Assembly (NCBI RefSeq): GCF_015670405.1
Contig: NZ_JADPBQ010000019.1
Location: 1 to 58,529, forward strand
Source of the DNA: Clostridium sp. 1001271B_151109_B4
GTDB taxonomy: Bacteria; Bacillota; Clostridia; Clostridiales; Clostridiaceae
DNA: 58,529 nt
Direction of reading: 5' to 3'
The notes beneath the pieces were generated by a model, which was not told the DNA's origin, searched no databases, and saw only the letters and a program-made list of their open reading frames with translations. A program made the translations under genes and the position numbers. Below, in pieces: positions 1 through 7,915 of the stretch. Each line of letters opens with the position of its first letter. Within the stretch, counting starts at the first letter, position 1.

Positions 1-1103
1 ACTTTAAATATTATGTATGTCATTACAATTGAATAAACAACAATTATTAAGCAACCTATTAATTGTATTGAGAATTGCTTTAATCCAGCAGATATTCCAT
101 TTACTCTTGGGTTTGCAAGTACTCCTACTAATATTGTACCTATAAATCCACCCATTCCGTGAACTCCCCAAACATCAAGTGCATCATCCCACTTCTTTCT
201 TTCGAATTCTACACAGAAGAAGCATACTACAGCTGCTATTGCACCTATTATAAGTGCTCCTAATGGATCAATATATCCTGATGCTGGTGTAACTGTTGCA
301 AGTCCCGCAATTGCACCTATTATCATCTCTAAGAAAGATGCTCTTTTACTATGCATAGCATACAATATTAACCAAACTATCATTCCTGTAGCTGCTGCAA
401 CTGCAGTATTTGTAACAACTATTGCCGCTGTATCTGCTGCTGCTAAAGTTCCACCTGCATTAAATCCAAACCATCCAAATAATAGTAAAGCACCACCAAT
501 TGCAACTAGTCCTAAATTAAATGGCCCTTTTTCATTTTTATACTTTCTTTTACCTAGTACACATAATGCACCTAAACATCCAAAACCTGATGTAATGTGA
601 ATTACTGCTCCTCCAGCAAAATCTACGAATCCCATCTTAGCTAAGAATCCGCCTCCCCAAACCCAATGAGCTACTGGGAAGTATATAATTATCATCCATG
701 GAATTAATACTTTTATCCATCCACTTATAGTTAACCTATTTGCAAATGCTCCTGTCATTAATGGTGCCGTTATTATAGCAAACATTAATTGATACATAAA
801 GAACATTATAAATGGTGTTGTACTGTTGTATGTTTCATTAATAGCAAACGTAATGTCTTTGAATGCAAAGTATTGAAGTGGATTACCAATAACTCCTCCA
901 ATGTCACTACCAAATACTAAGCTAAACCCACCAAATATCCATAACAATGATACTATACCTATTGCTATAAAAATTTGAAACATGATCGTTAAAGCATTTT
1001 TTCTTTCGACTAAACCTCCATAAAAAAATGCTAACCCCGGTATCATAATTAAAACTAGTACTGTAGCTAAAATCATGAATGCCACATCTCCATTATTAAT
1101 CAT
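1..1103 (-). CDS. amt: Ammonium transporter Amt, C-terminus cut by window edge
   Basis: Integral membrane channel of the Amt/Mep/Rh family that brings ammonium into the cell. The reading frame is open from an ATG at 1103 to the window edge, so the C-terminus is missing. The start follows AGGAGGGG. Visible family marks are the Amt signature DFAGGAVIHITSG, which carries the first His of the conducting twin-His pair, and VHGMGGFIGT, which carries the second. About ten hydrophobic segments can be read. There is no signal peptide; the start MINNGDVAF fits the shorter Firmicute form. No glnK-type PII gene lies on the upstream side; one could lie beyond the edge. A strong promoter sits 50-80 bases upstream. 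Confidence 0.95.
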   Translation of the reverse strand, partial: MINNGDVAFMILATVLVLIMIPGLAFFYGGLVERKNALTIMFQIFIAIGIVSLLWIFGGFSLVFGSDIGGVIGNPLQYFAFKDITFAINETYNSTTPFIMFFMYQLMFAIITAPLMTGAFANRLTISGWIKVLIPWMIIIYFPVAHWVWGGGFLAKMGFVDFAGGAVIHITSGFGCLGALCVLGKRKYKNEKGPFNLGLVAIGGALLLFGWFGFNAGGTLAAADTAAIVVTNTAVAAATGMIVWLILYAMHSKRASFLEMIIGAIAGLATVTPASGYIDPLGALIIGAIAAVVCFFCVEFERKKWDDALDVWGVHGMGGFIGTILVGVLANPRVNGISAGLKQFSIQLIGCLIIVVYSIVMTYIIFK

Positions 1104-1154
1104 AATACCCCTCCTTTCGACAAATTTTTCTTATGCTGAAATAGCACAGACAGG

Positions 1155-1184
1155 AGTATATCAAAATCCATTTAATTTTGTCAA
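1155..1184 (-). promoter_or_regulatory. Sigma-A-type promoter of amt
   Basis: On the minus strand TTGACA (1184-1179) is followed after 18 bases by TATACT (1160-1155), 50-80 bases before the amt start. The -35 box is a perfect consensus. Confidence 0.7.
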
Positions 1185-1270
1185 CGTCAGTCCAATAAGT
1201 TGAATTATTTTAAATTTTCTCAATTTTCTAATATTCTATATTGAATTTATATTTATAAACAAGTAAAAAA

Positions 1271-1307
1271 ACTATGGAAATAGCTTAATTTGGGCTATTT
1301 CCATAGT
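1271..1307. terminator. Hairpin with T-runs on both sides
   Basis: A perfect 14-bp inverted repeat (1271-1284 with 1294-1307) is flanked by A-runs and T-runs, so it could end transcription on either strand. It lies upstream of amt and would insulate amt from anything transcribed leftward from the relic region 1313-1750. Confidence 0.6.
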
Positions 1308-1381
1308 TTTTTTAACTCAAAAAATTACATACTAAATTTAAAAATTTCACTTCATTATCTCTGCTATTTTATATAAATAAT

Positions 1382-1522
1382 TTAATTACTAGTATTAACT
1401 AATTTATTATTAAAATATTCTAAAGTTAAATATAATTCTTGATTTACACTATAAAAAATTCCATTTTTTTCATCTTTATAAATGTAATTTCTTCCTATTA
1501 AAATTGATATTAGTAATCTCAC
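1382..1522 (-). pseudogene. Short coding relic or small ORF, 46 codons
   Basis: The gap between amt and the methyltransferase (1104-1854) holds no clear gene. On the minus strand a frame opens at GTG 1522 and runs to TAA at 1382. Its composition is protein-like (for example NYIYKDEKNGIFY). There is no ribosome site before the GTG and a stop lies just upstream, so it is more likely the tail of a lost gene than a working small protein. I do not recognise it. The rest of the gap is A+T-rich with two hairpins. Confidence 0.25.
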
Positions 1523-1750
1523 TCAAATAATATTAAAAATATCAATTCTCTTTTTTTCAAAACACTGTCCAAGTTTTTCCTAATAAATTAACAATTATTA
1601 ATATCAATAATCAAATCATTCCACTTCCGATTACATAATTTTCTCCATTAAAATCTCTTTCTAAATTTTCAACTTCAATTTTAATATTCTTTTATTTTAA
1701 ATTAAAATTTTCTTACAAACTCCTTAAGATACTTTTTTATAAATCAAATT

Positions 1751-1793
1751 AGACCCAATAAAACTGAGCAAAACACTTAGTTTTATTGGGTCT
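1751..1793 (-). terminator. Terminator of the ECF-S/methyltransferase pair
   Basis: A perfect 15-bp stem (1751-1765 with 1779-1793) with a 13-base loop lies 60 bases past the stop of the methyltransferase. The minus-strand continuation is A+T-rich with only a weak T-run. Confidence 0.6.
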
Positions 1794-1854
1794 ATCAATT
1801 TAATATATTTTTTATAATTAAAGTTAATATAAAAACACTATACATTTAATTTTT

Positions 1855-2436
1855 TTATATAACCATATTTTTAATAGCTTCTATATAATACATTTCAGAA
1901 TTATCAATAGTTTTTTCTATTTTTAAGTATTTATTTATTATTTTAGAATTATCCTCTACAGATAATAATATATCTTCTTTCACTATATCACTTTTAGAAT
2001 GTACATGATTTATTTCGTCTCTGCTTTGAGAATGAGCTATTATGACCTTTCCATTTTCGTTTAATAATTCAGATAAATGTTCAAATAATTTTTCCTTATC
2101 TTTAAAATGAGGATATGCTGAATATATAAATATATAATCATATTTATCTTCATTAAAATTCATAATATCAGATACTATAAATTTAACATCTTCATCCTTA
2201 TATTTTTTCCTTGCTACTTCTATCATATTTTCTGAAATATCAACACCAACTAATTTTGATGGCAATTTTTCTAGCAAATAACTAATTAATATACCTGTAC
2301 CTGTACCTATATCAAGAATTTTTGAATCTTTTTTTACATTTGATAATTCAAGTATTTCTCTTATTTTTTTATCATCATGATCACATATTTCATCCCACTT
2401 ATAAGCCAAACTATTAAAAAATTCTCTATTATCCAT
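1855..2436 (-). CDS. Class I SAM-dependent methyltransferase
   Basis: Soluble Rossmann-fold methyltransferase of 193 residues. Motif I ILDIGTGTGIL (residues 40-50) binds S-adenosylmethionine, followed by the acidic motif II VGVDIS and a YDYIFIYSAYPHF segment in the motif IV position. The substrate cannot be read from sequence; the small size and the C-terminal helix pair suit a small-molecule methylase. Its ATG overlaps the end of the upstream ECF S-component gene by 8 bases, so the two are co-transcribed and probably translationally coupled. That suggests the substrate is related to what the transporter imports, which is inference. Confidence 0.8.
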   Translation of the reverse strand: MDNREFFNSLAYKWDEICDHDDKKIREILELSNVKKDSKILDIGTGTGILISYLLEKLPSKLVGVDISENMIEVARKKYKDEDVKFIVSDIMNFNEDKYDYIFIYSAYPHFKDKEKLFEHLSELLNENGKVIIAHSQSRDEINHVHSKSDIVKEDILLSVEDNSKIINKYLKIEKTIDNSEMYYIEAIKNMVI

Positions 2437-2959
2437 TTATCGCTACTTCTTCCTGCTTTACATGATCTACAGCCCTTAATACTACAGGTATTAATATAAG
2501 CTGAATAATTATTCCTGGTATTGCTTTAATAAAAGTTGTAGTTAAAAATGCTGTAAATACAAAACCATTTCCTCCTACTGTTAACAATATATAATTTGCT
2601 ATTCCTGATACCATTCGCCCAACAACCATAGCTACAATTAACGATAGAAATATATTGCACTTTTTATCCTTATATAATAATCCTGTAAGTACTCCATATG
2701 TTGCAAGTTCAAATGCCATAGCAACCCCTGTTGGAAATATTGATGGCATTCCTAAAAGTACTGAATTAACAAAAGGTAATAATATTCCTAAAATCAAACC
2801 ATATCTTTTTCCTAATATTACTTCGCATAATAAAACTAGAATATGCATAGGTAAAAATATTTGTCCTGATAAGCTAGTTACATGAAAAATATATGGTATA
2901 ACTATACCCATTGCAAGAAATAATGCAGCCCATACCAAATCCCTTGTTTTTTTATTCAT
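2429..2959 (-). CDS. ECF transporter substrate-binding (S) component
   Basis: Small membrane protein (176 residues, about six helices) of the PF12822-like ECF S-component family, which binds a vitamin or cofactor precursor and docks on a shared EcfAAT energising module. Typical features are the N-terminal LVWAALFLAMGIVIPYIFH, the LPMHILVLLCEVILGKRYG loop and GMPSIFPTGVAMAFELATYG. The ecfA/ecfT genes are not in the window, as expected for a group II system. The ligand is not assignable: I found no riboswitch in the 5' region. The ATG follows GGCGGAG. It overlaps the downstream methyltransferase by 8 bases. Confidence 0.85.
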   Translation of the reverse strand: MNKKTRDLVWAALFLAMGIVIPYIFHVTSLSGQIFLPMHILVLLCEVILGKRYGLILGILLPFVNSVLLGMPSIFPTGVAMAFELATYGVLTGLLYKDKKCNIFLSLIVAMVVGRMVSGIANYILLTVGGNGFVFTAFLTTTFIKAIPGIIIQLILIPVVLRAVDHVKQEEVAING

Positions 2960-3013
2960 AAAAACTCCGCCTAATAATTTATTTCCATTTTTCAGAAATC
3001 ATTTATTAACAAA

Positions 3014-3042
3014 ATTGTATCATTTTAAATTTTTCTCAACAA
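3014..3042 (-). promoter_or_regulatory. Promoter of the ECF-S/methyltransferase pair
   Basis: TTGTTG (3042-3037) and TACAAT (3019-3014) are 17 bases apart on the minus strand, 55-83 bases before the ECF-S start. Confidence 0.55.
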
Positions 3043-3199
3043 CCTAGGCATGGAGATATATTTCTATTTTCATCTTTAATTTCTATTATCCTTTTTAATT
3101 AGTTATTTCTAATATTTCAAATATCTCACGTATACATAGCGGTATTCAAATGCATAAAAGAAAGAGCTATGAAAATGACTGCTATTTCAATATAAATAT

Positions 3200-3886
3200 T
3201 TAATTATTCCTTGATGCTGGTAAATAAGGTATTATTCTTTCAGCAAAACTTGGCATTGTCATAGTTTGTAGATATACTCTACCTGGACCAGTTAAAGTCG
3301 TTAAAAATAGTCCTTCTCCTCCAAATAATATGTTTTTAAACCCTTTTACCATTTTCGCATCATATTTAACACTTCTTTCATAAGCCGCTATATTTCCTGT
3401 ATCTACTATTAATTTTTCTCCAGGTGCTAAATCTTTTGCTACTACACTACCATCAATTTCAAGAAATACTTTACCTCTACCTCTTACTTCTTGCATTATA
3501 AAACCTTCTCCTCCAAAGAATCCACCTTTTACACTTCTATTAGTTGTAAGTGAAAGGTTAACGCCTTGTTCTGCACATAAAAATGCACTTTTTTGACATA
3601 CATATTCTCTTCCATCAGATAAATCTAACACTATTATTTCACCAGGAAAAGATGAAGAAATTGTTATTTCTCCGGGATAATGTTTAGCTGTATATGTTGC
3701 CATAAATATTGAATCACCAGACATCATACGCCCTAACCCTTTAAATAATCCACCTTTCATATTCGTATCCATTTCTATATTTTCTGTCATCCAAGTCATT
3801 CCACCAGATTGTGTATAAATACTTTCCCCTTGATTTAATCTTATTGTTACAGCCGGTAAATTTCCTCCAAAAATATTATATTCCAT
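3200..3886 (-). CDS. TIGR00266/AIM24 family protein
   Basis: Bacterial member of the AIM24 family (TIGR00266), a glycine-rich beta-sandwich protein named after a yeast mitochondrial protein; its biochemical role is unknown. Visible marks are repeated glycine turns (QSGGMTWM, GGLFKGLGRM, GGFFGGEGFI, LFGGEGLFLTTLTGPG). It has no signal peptide or membrane helix, so it should be cytoplasmic. An upstream ATG at 3901 is in frame, but the GGAGG ribosome site lies inside those first codons, so the start is ATG 3886 (MEYNIFGG). It appears monocistronic. Confidence 0.85.
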   Translation of the reverse strand: MEYNIFGGNLPAVTIRLNQGESIYTQSGGMTWMTENIEMDTNMKGGLFKGLGRMMSGDSIFMATYTAKHYPGEITISSSFPGEIIVLDLSDGREYVCQKSAFLCAEQGVNLSLTTNRSVKGGFFGGEGFIMQEVRGRGKVFLEIDGSVVAKDLAPGEKLIVDTGNIAAYERSVKYDAKMVKGFKNILFGGEGLFLTTLTGPGRVYLQTMTMPSFAERIIPYLPASRNN

Positions 3887-3914
3887 TTTATTTTCCTCCA
3901 TTATGTTTTATTTA

Positions 3915-4073
3915 TTATTCTATACTATTTAAATCTAAAAGCTGACTTATATGACTTGATGTAACCTTTGGTAATACACCATTCCGCTTTTCAATATCCA
4001 TCTTACTTAAAATTTTCTCATTAAGATCTTATGTCAAAATCTTATTTACTTCTCTTAAATACCATCTCTTAAA
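3915..4073 (-). pseudogene. Decayed coding relic with an in-frame TAA
   Basis: Within the 3887-4552 gap the minus strand reads as protein (FKRWYLREVNKILT, stop TAA, DLNEKILSKMDIEKRNG, then PKVTSSHISQLLDLNSIE and stop). The same frame continues across one TAA, and no start or ribosome site is present, so this is the tail of a lost gene. I cannot name the family. The rest of the gap is A+T-rich and ends in two hairpins that belong to the next gene. Confidence 0.4.
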
Positions 4074-4390
4074 TTATATACAACTCTAATATATCCTAGT
4101 TTTATTTTATGTGTTGATAGTATTATTAATTCTCTTCCACAAAAAAGCATATGTATTTTTATCTTTGTATGTACTTTTTATAATCTCTTTACACATTTGT
4201 TGTAAATTTATAATATAGTATTTATTAACTTATATCAACTTATCTTTTTCTCTATTTATAGAATTATTTTTTAATATTTTACGATTTATTGCCTTTATAT
4301 AAAGTAATGGCCTATTTTTCTTTAATTTTCTTGATATACTAAAGCTATTCTATAGAATTCACTAAATCACTATAAATACTTTTATAAAAA

Positions 4391-4411
4391 AAGAAGCCTT
4401 AAAGCTTCTTT
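4391..4411 (-). terminator. Second terminator after the TRIC-family gene
   Basis: A short stem built from AAGAAGC and GCTTCTT is followed on the minus strand by seven T. It lies 50 bases beyond the first terminator and looks like a fail-safe copy. Confidence 0.6.
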
Positions 4412-4463
4412 AAATAGAAATTATATATTACTTATATTCATAATCACAAGTTATATTTGTTAA

Positions 4464-4498
4464 GAAAAGGTATGAGAAATAAGTTTTCTCATACCTTT
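4464..4498 (-). terminator. First terminator after the TRIC-family gene
   Basis: A stem of about 14 bp (AAAAGGTATGAGAA against its complement) lies 55 bases past the stop codon, with T-rich flanks on both sides. Confidence 0.65.
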
Positions 4499-4552
4499 TA
4501 CTATTATTTTAATATTAGTCTTTTTATATTCTTTTATAAATTAAACTTCCGG

Positions 4553-5173
4553 TTAAACCTCTAAGAATTCACTTTCTTTACATACTACTGGTAAATTAAT
4601 AGTCTTATAATAACTTACCATTCTTATAACTACTATTGCCATTATAGCAATAAATTGTGCTACCTTTATTCCAATAAACGGATAAATAACCCAAAATAAA
4701 GTAACACCTATAATTCCTGCAACGCAATAAATATCATGCTTAAATATTTGTGGCTTTCTATTTGTTATAATATCTCTTAAAACACCACCACCGACTCCAG
4801 TTATACTAGCTGCGAATATAAATAACATATAATTATAATTGCTACCAATAGCTTTAACTGCTGCAGATACAAAAAATGCTGCTAGTCCAATAGCATCTAT
4901 GAAAACAAATAAATTCTTGTACTTTAGCCTTCCCTTAAAAAATATTGCAAATAAAGTTCCAGCAATAATAAATGGAAGAGTCATATAGCTTGTAAAAAAT
5001 ACTGGTATACCAACATTAGTAACAATATCTCTAAGTACGCCTCCACCCATTGCGGTAATTACTGCAATTATATATATTCCAAAAACATCAAATTCCTCTT
5101 CAATAGCTACTATTGCTCCTGATACGGCAAAAGCAAAAACTCCAATATACTCAAAAATCGTTATGTAGTCCAA
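4553..5173 (-). CDS. TRIC/UPF0126 family membrane protein, glycine-riboswitch controlled
   Basis: Membrane protein of 206 residues with two homologous halves, each with three hydrophobic helices and the motif GGGVLRDI (residues about 43-50 and 128-135), the mark of the UPF0126/TRIC family (YadS, YicG). Eukaryotic TRIC proteins are cation channels; YadS/YicG-type members have been linked to glycine transport. The tandem glycine riboswitch directly upstream argues for a glycine-related role here, for example efflux or uptake. The start is TTG at 5173, placed by GAGGGGG; between them lies an unbroken run of eight T on the coding strand. Two terminators follow. Confidence 0.9.
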   Translation of the reverse strand: MDYITIFEYIGVFAFAVSGAIVAIEEEFDVFGIYIIAVITAMGGGVLRDIVTNVGIPVFFTSYMTLPFIIAGTLFAIFFKGRLKYKNLFVFIDAIGLAAFFVSAAVKAIGSNYNYMLFIFAASITGVGGGVLRDIITNRKPQIFKHDIYCVAGIIGVTLFWVIYPFIGIKVAQFIAIMAIVVIRMVSYYKTINLPVVCKESEFLEV

Positions 5174-5220
5174 AAAAAATCCCCCTCATTTATTTTCCAA
5201 TAGACTAATTATTAAAATAA

Positions 5221-5400
5221 TTGCGCCTCTGTCTTTTTACCTGAAAGATTCTCCTACTACATTTAAGATTGCTTCGTCGGTGTCCTTTTTTTAATTAGAC
5301 TTTCCAGAGTTTTCTCAAAATTTGGTCCTTTTGCCTGAGAGTTTGCCGCACTTTCCCCTTCGGCTCTGTAAATACACAGTATCTCCCAAATTTCTCAACG
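5221..5400 (-). promoter_or_regulatory. Tandem glycine riboswitch
   Basis: The minus strand carries two adjacent glycine aptamers. The first contains GGAGATACTGTG, GCCGAAGGGG, AAACTCTCAGGCAAAAGGAC and a closing ACTCTGGAAAG (about 5300-5400). The second contains ACACCGACGAAG, GGAGAATCTTTCAGGTAAAAAGAC and AGAGGCGC (about 5221-5299). These are the conserved cores of the glycine riboswitch. The end of the second aptamer is about 48 bases from the TTG start of the TRIC-family gene. No strong terminator is obvious in that interval, so control could be translational. Glycine-induced expression is the usual sense, which I infer here. Confidence 0.93.
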
Positions 5401-5430
5401 AAATACCTGTAAATTATAATATATCCATAA

Positions 5431-5856
5431 TTATAGTTCAATATCTAAAATGCTTTTAATTCTATTTTCATTTAAAATATGTTTACCTATATTAAATAAC
5501 TCCTTATCTTCTGTAATTAAAGTTAAACTCTCATCAATATAACAAGCATTTATTTGTAATAAATCATTTTTTGATAAATTATTATTTTCAAATTTTCCTT
5601 TTATTTCGTAATCATATATCATAAAGAAGCCACTAATATCATTATTTTTAACTTCAATACTACAGGGTAAAAGCTTACAAAACCTTTCACTTAAAACTTC
5701 TTGCCTTCTATATATTTTTTTCTCTTTAATGGACAGTTCTTCTAAAACTTCTTTTAATATAACAACTTTATTTTCCTCTATTAATTTCTCTAAAAGCATT
5801 GAGTTATCATCCCAAAGTTTAATAATAATATTAGTATCTAATAAATATTTTTTCAT
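5431..5856 (-). CDS. PIN-domain protein
   Basis: Single PIN domain of about 141 residues, a predicted Mg-dependent RNase fold. The N-terminal YLLDTNIIIKLWDD carries the first acidic residue, VILKEVLEEL the conserved Glu, SKNDLLQINACYI the next Asp and LTLITEDKELF the last acidic cluster, so the active site looks intact. An in-frame ATG at 5910 exists, but AAGGAG sits just before ATG 5856, which is the better start. Most PIN toxins of VapBC pairs follow an antitoxin gene; none is visible upstream (5857-6432). It ends 30 bases before the glycine riboswitch. It may be a solitary toxin-like RNase or a housekeeping one. Confidence 0.75.
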   Translation of the reverse strand: MKKYLLDTNIIIKLWDDNSMLLEKLIEENKVVILKEVLEELSIKEKKIYRRQEVLSERFCKLLPCSIEVKNNDISGFFMIYDYEIKGKFENNNLSKNDLLQINACYIDESLTLITEDKELFNIGKHILNENRIKSILDIEL

Positions 5857-6064
5857 TTTTAATTCTCCTTTTATCTTTATTGTGTCGCTATTATACAAAT
5901 TCTTTTTCATTGACTGAAGACATTATCCATTAAAACTAACAAGTCATTATCTAAAGCTAATCTTAATATAGCATATAATAAAATATTTTAATTTAATTTA
6001 TAAATTCACTTTTATTTCACAATATTTATCCTAATAGAATAAGTTGTTAATGTAAATTTTTTAA

Positions 6065-6247
6065 GTCCATACGAATAAAATAGGTACTGGCTTTGAAAAT
6101 TCACTTATTGAAGTAATATCAAATGCTTCTGATATTTCTGCTTTTGAAAAGTATGGGGATTTAGAAGCAACCTATCTAAGATCATTATTATAGCTTAAAT
6201 ATTCTAACGCTAAATGGAATGCTGACAAACATGATTTTTTAAAATGA
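6065..6247 (+). pseudogene. Coding relic with an in-frame TAG
   Basis: In the gap between the PIN gene and yebC, one plus-strand frame is open for 42 codons (starting VHTNKIGTGFENSLIEV), meets TAG at 6191-6193 and continues in the same frame for 17 more codons (LKYSNAKWNADKHDFLK) to TGA at 6245. It has no start codon or ribosome site. The two-part open frame and its composition point to the C-terminal remains of a gene. The family is not recognised. The remaining gap sequence is A+T-rich with no other gene. Confidence 0.4.
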
Positions 6248-6301
6248 AATTTCTTACTATACAACTTTATGAAGTATTTAAATTAAATATCTCATAAATT
6301 A

Positions 6302-6343
6302 AAATACCTTTGGTTATTACATCAGTAACAACCAAAGGTATTT
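6302..6343 (-). terminator. Terminator of yebC
   Basis: A perfect 14-bp stem (AAATACCTTTGGTT, 6302-6315, with 6330-6343) lies 90 bases past the yebC stop, with T-rich continuation on the minus strand. It may work in both directions. Confidence 0.6.
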
Positions 6344-6432
6344 CATAGCCAAACGACTATGATTTTCCTTAGTATTCCATAGTCGATTCAATTTTCACAC
6401 TTTTCGACAACTATCAAAGTCGCCCAAAACCT

Positions 6433-7173
6433 CTATTCATCCCATCCTTCTGGGAATTCAGCATTGTGGTAAACTTCTTGAACGTCATCATCATCTTCAA
6501 GTAAATCTAACATCTTTTGGAACTTCTTAGCTGCATCTTCATCAATTTCAGTATATGTATCTGGAATCATTTTAACTGCTGCTTCTAAGAACTCTAATCC
6601 TTCAGCTTCTAATGCTTCTCTTACTGTACCAAACTCTTCTGGTGCAGTTGTGATTATGAATACTTCTTCTTCATCTGAGTTGAAGTCTTCAGCTCCAGCA
6701 TCTAAAGCCATCATCATTAATTCTTCTTCGTCAAGGTCTCCCTTTTCTATAACAATTTCACCTTTTTCTTGGAACATGAATCCTACACATCCTGTAGTTC
6801 CCATATTTCCTCCACCTTTAGTGAAAGCACTTCTTACATTCCCTGCTGATCTATTTTTATTATCAGTTAATGTGTCAACTATAACAGCAACACCTGATGG
6901 TCCATATCCTTCATAAACGATTCTTTCGTAATCAACTGCTCCTAATTCACCTGAAGCTTTCTTTATTGATCTTTGTACTGTATCATTTGGCATGTTTGAG
7001 GCCTTTGCTTTTGCTATTGCATCTCTTAATTTAGGGTTGTTATCAGGATCTGGTCCTCCATTTTTAACAGCTATCATTAATTCTCTACCTATTTTAGTAA
7101 AGATCTTCCCTCTTTTAGCATCTGCTTTACCTTTTTTATTTTGTATATTATGCCATTTTGAATGTCCTGACAT
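6433..7173 (-). CDS. yebC: YebC/PmpR/TACO1 family protein
   Basis: Member of the YebC/TACO1 family, 246 residues, the usual length. The family N-terminus [23 protein letters not shown] is intact, with [20 protein letters not shown] and the [12 protein letters not shown] loop in the middle and an acidic C-terminal third. Family members were described as transcription regulators (PmpR); more recent work places YebC/TACO1 proteins at the ribosome, helping translation of difficult proline stretches. The ATG follows GGAGGATGAAATA. It is probably transcribed alone, with a terminator downstream. It is soluble and cytoplasmic. Confidence 0.97.
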   Translation of the reverse strand: MSGHSKWHNIQNKKGKADAKRGKIFTKIGRELMIAVKNGGPDPDNNPKLRDAIAKAKASNMPNDTVQRSIKKASGELGAVDYERIVYEGYGPSGVAVIVDTLTDNKNRSAGNVRSAFTKGGGNMGTTGCVGFMFQEKGEIVIEKGDLDEEELMMMALDAGAEDFNSDEEEVFIITTAPEEFGTVREALEAEGLEFLEAAVKMIPDTYTEIDEDAAKKFQKMLDLLEDDDDVQEVYHNAEFPEGWDE

Positions 7174-7267
7174 TATTTCATCCTCCTAAATCTTATAAAT
7201 AATCTAAAAATCCTTATTATTATATCATAATGAAAAATATTAAACAATTTTTGTGTAAATATATGAA

Positions 7268-7915
7268 TTATAAAATTTTAAACAATCTATTTTCTTCCTT
7301 AAAATAAATATCTTCTTCACTTTTTTCAACAATAATCTTTCCATTACTTGCTTCTATAGCTTCTTTTTCAATTTCATCTGCAACTGAAACTTCTGCTAAA
7401 ATATGAACTATAACTTTATCAGTATATTCTGTATCTTCAATGTGCCAATTATTTTGTCCACAAAAATATTGCACTTTACCTATCATATCATAATCTAAAT
7501 GTAAAGAAACCTTCACACCTTGAACTTTCTCAACTACACCACCAGCTTTTAATGCTATAGATGCTCCCTTTGTATATGCCCTAGTAAGTCCCCCTGCACC
7601 AAGTAATATCCCACCAAAATATCTTGTTACAACTACTGCACAATCTGTTATATCAGATTTTTTCATTACCTCTAATATTGGAATACCTGCTGTTCCTTGT
7701 GGTTCTCCATCATCACTATATCTTTGTATCCCCATATTTTCACCTATAACATACGCCCAGCAATTATGTCTTGCTTGTTTATGCTTTGACTTTATCTCGG
7801 CTACGAAAGCTTTTGCTTCTTCTTCATTTTCTACCCTCTTAGCATATCCAATAAACTCTGATTTTTTTTCAATAAAACTATCTTCACCATATTCTCTAAT
7901 CGTTATATATGCCAC
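7268..7915 (-). CDS. yigZ: YigZ/IMPACT family protein
   Basis: YigZ-type IMPACT protein of 215 residues. The N-terminal IMPACT domain shows KKSEFIGYAKRV, KHKQARHNCWAYVIG, RYSDDGEPQGTAG and TRYFGGILLGAGGL; the C-terminal part (from about residue 140) is the small ferredoxin-like DUF1949 domain. The family resembles a ribosome-factor domain, but its biochemical role is unsettled. The start is GTG at 7915, inside the last codons of the upstream MocR gene (13-base overlap), with AAGGAGGAG at a good distance. The two are therefore co-transcribed. Confidence 0.93.
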   Translation of the reverse strand: MAYITIREYGEDSFIEKKSEFIGYAKRVENEEEAKAFVAEIKSKHKQARHNCWAYVIGENMGIQRYSDDGEPQGTAGIPILEVMKKSDITDCAVVVTRYFGGILLGAGGLTRAYTKGASIALKAGGVVEKVQGVKVSLHLDYDMIGKVQYFCGQNNWHIEDTEYTDKVIVHILAEVSVADEIEKEAIEASNGKIIVEKSEEDIYFKEENRLFKIL

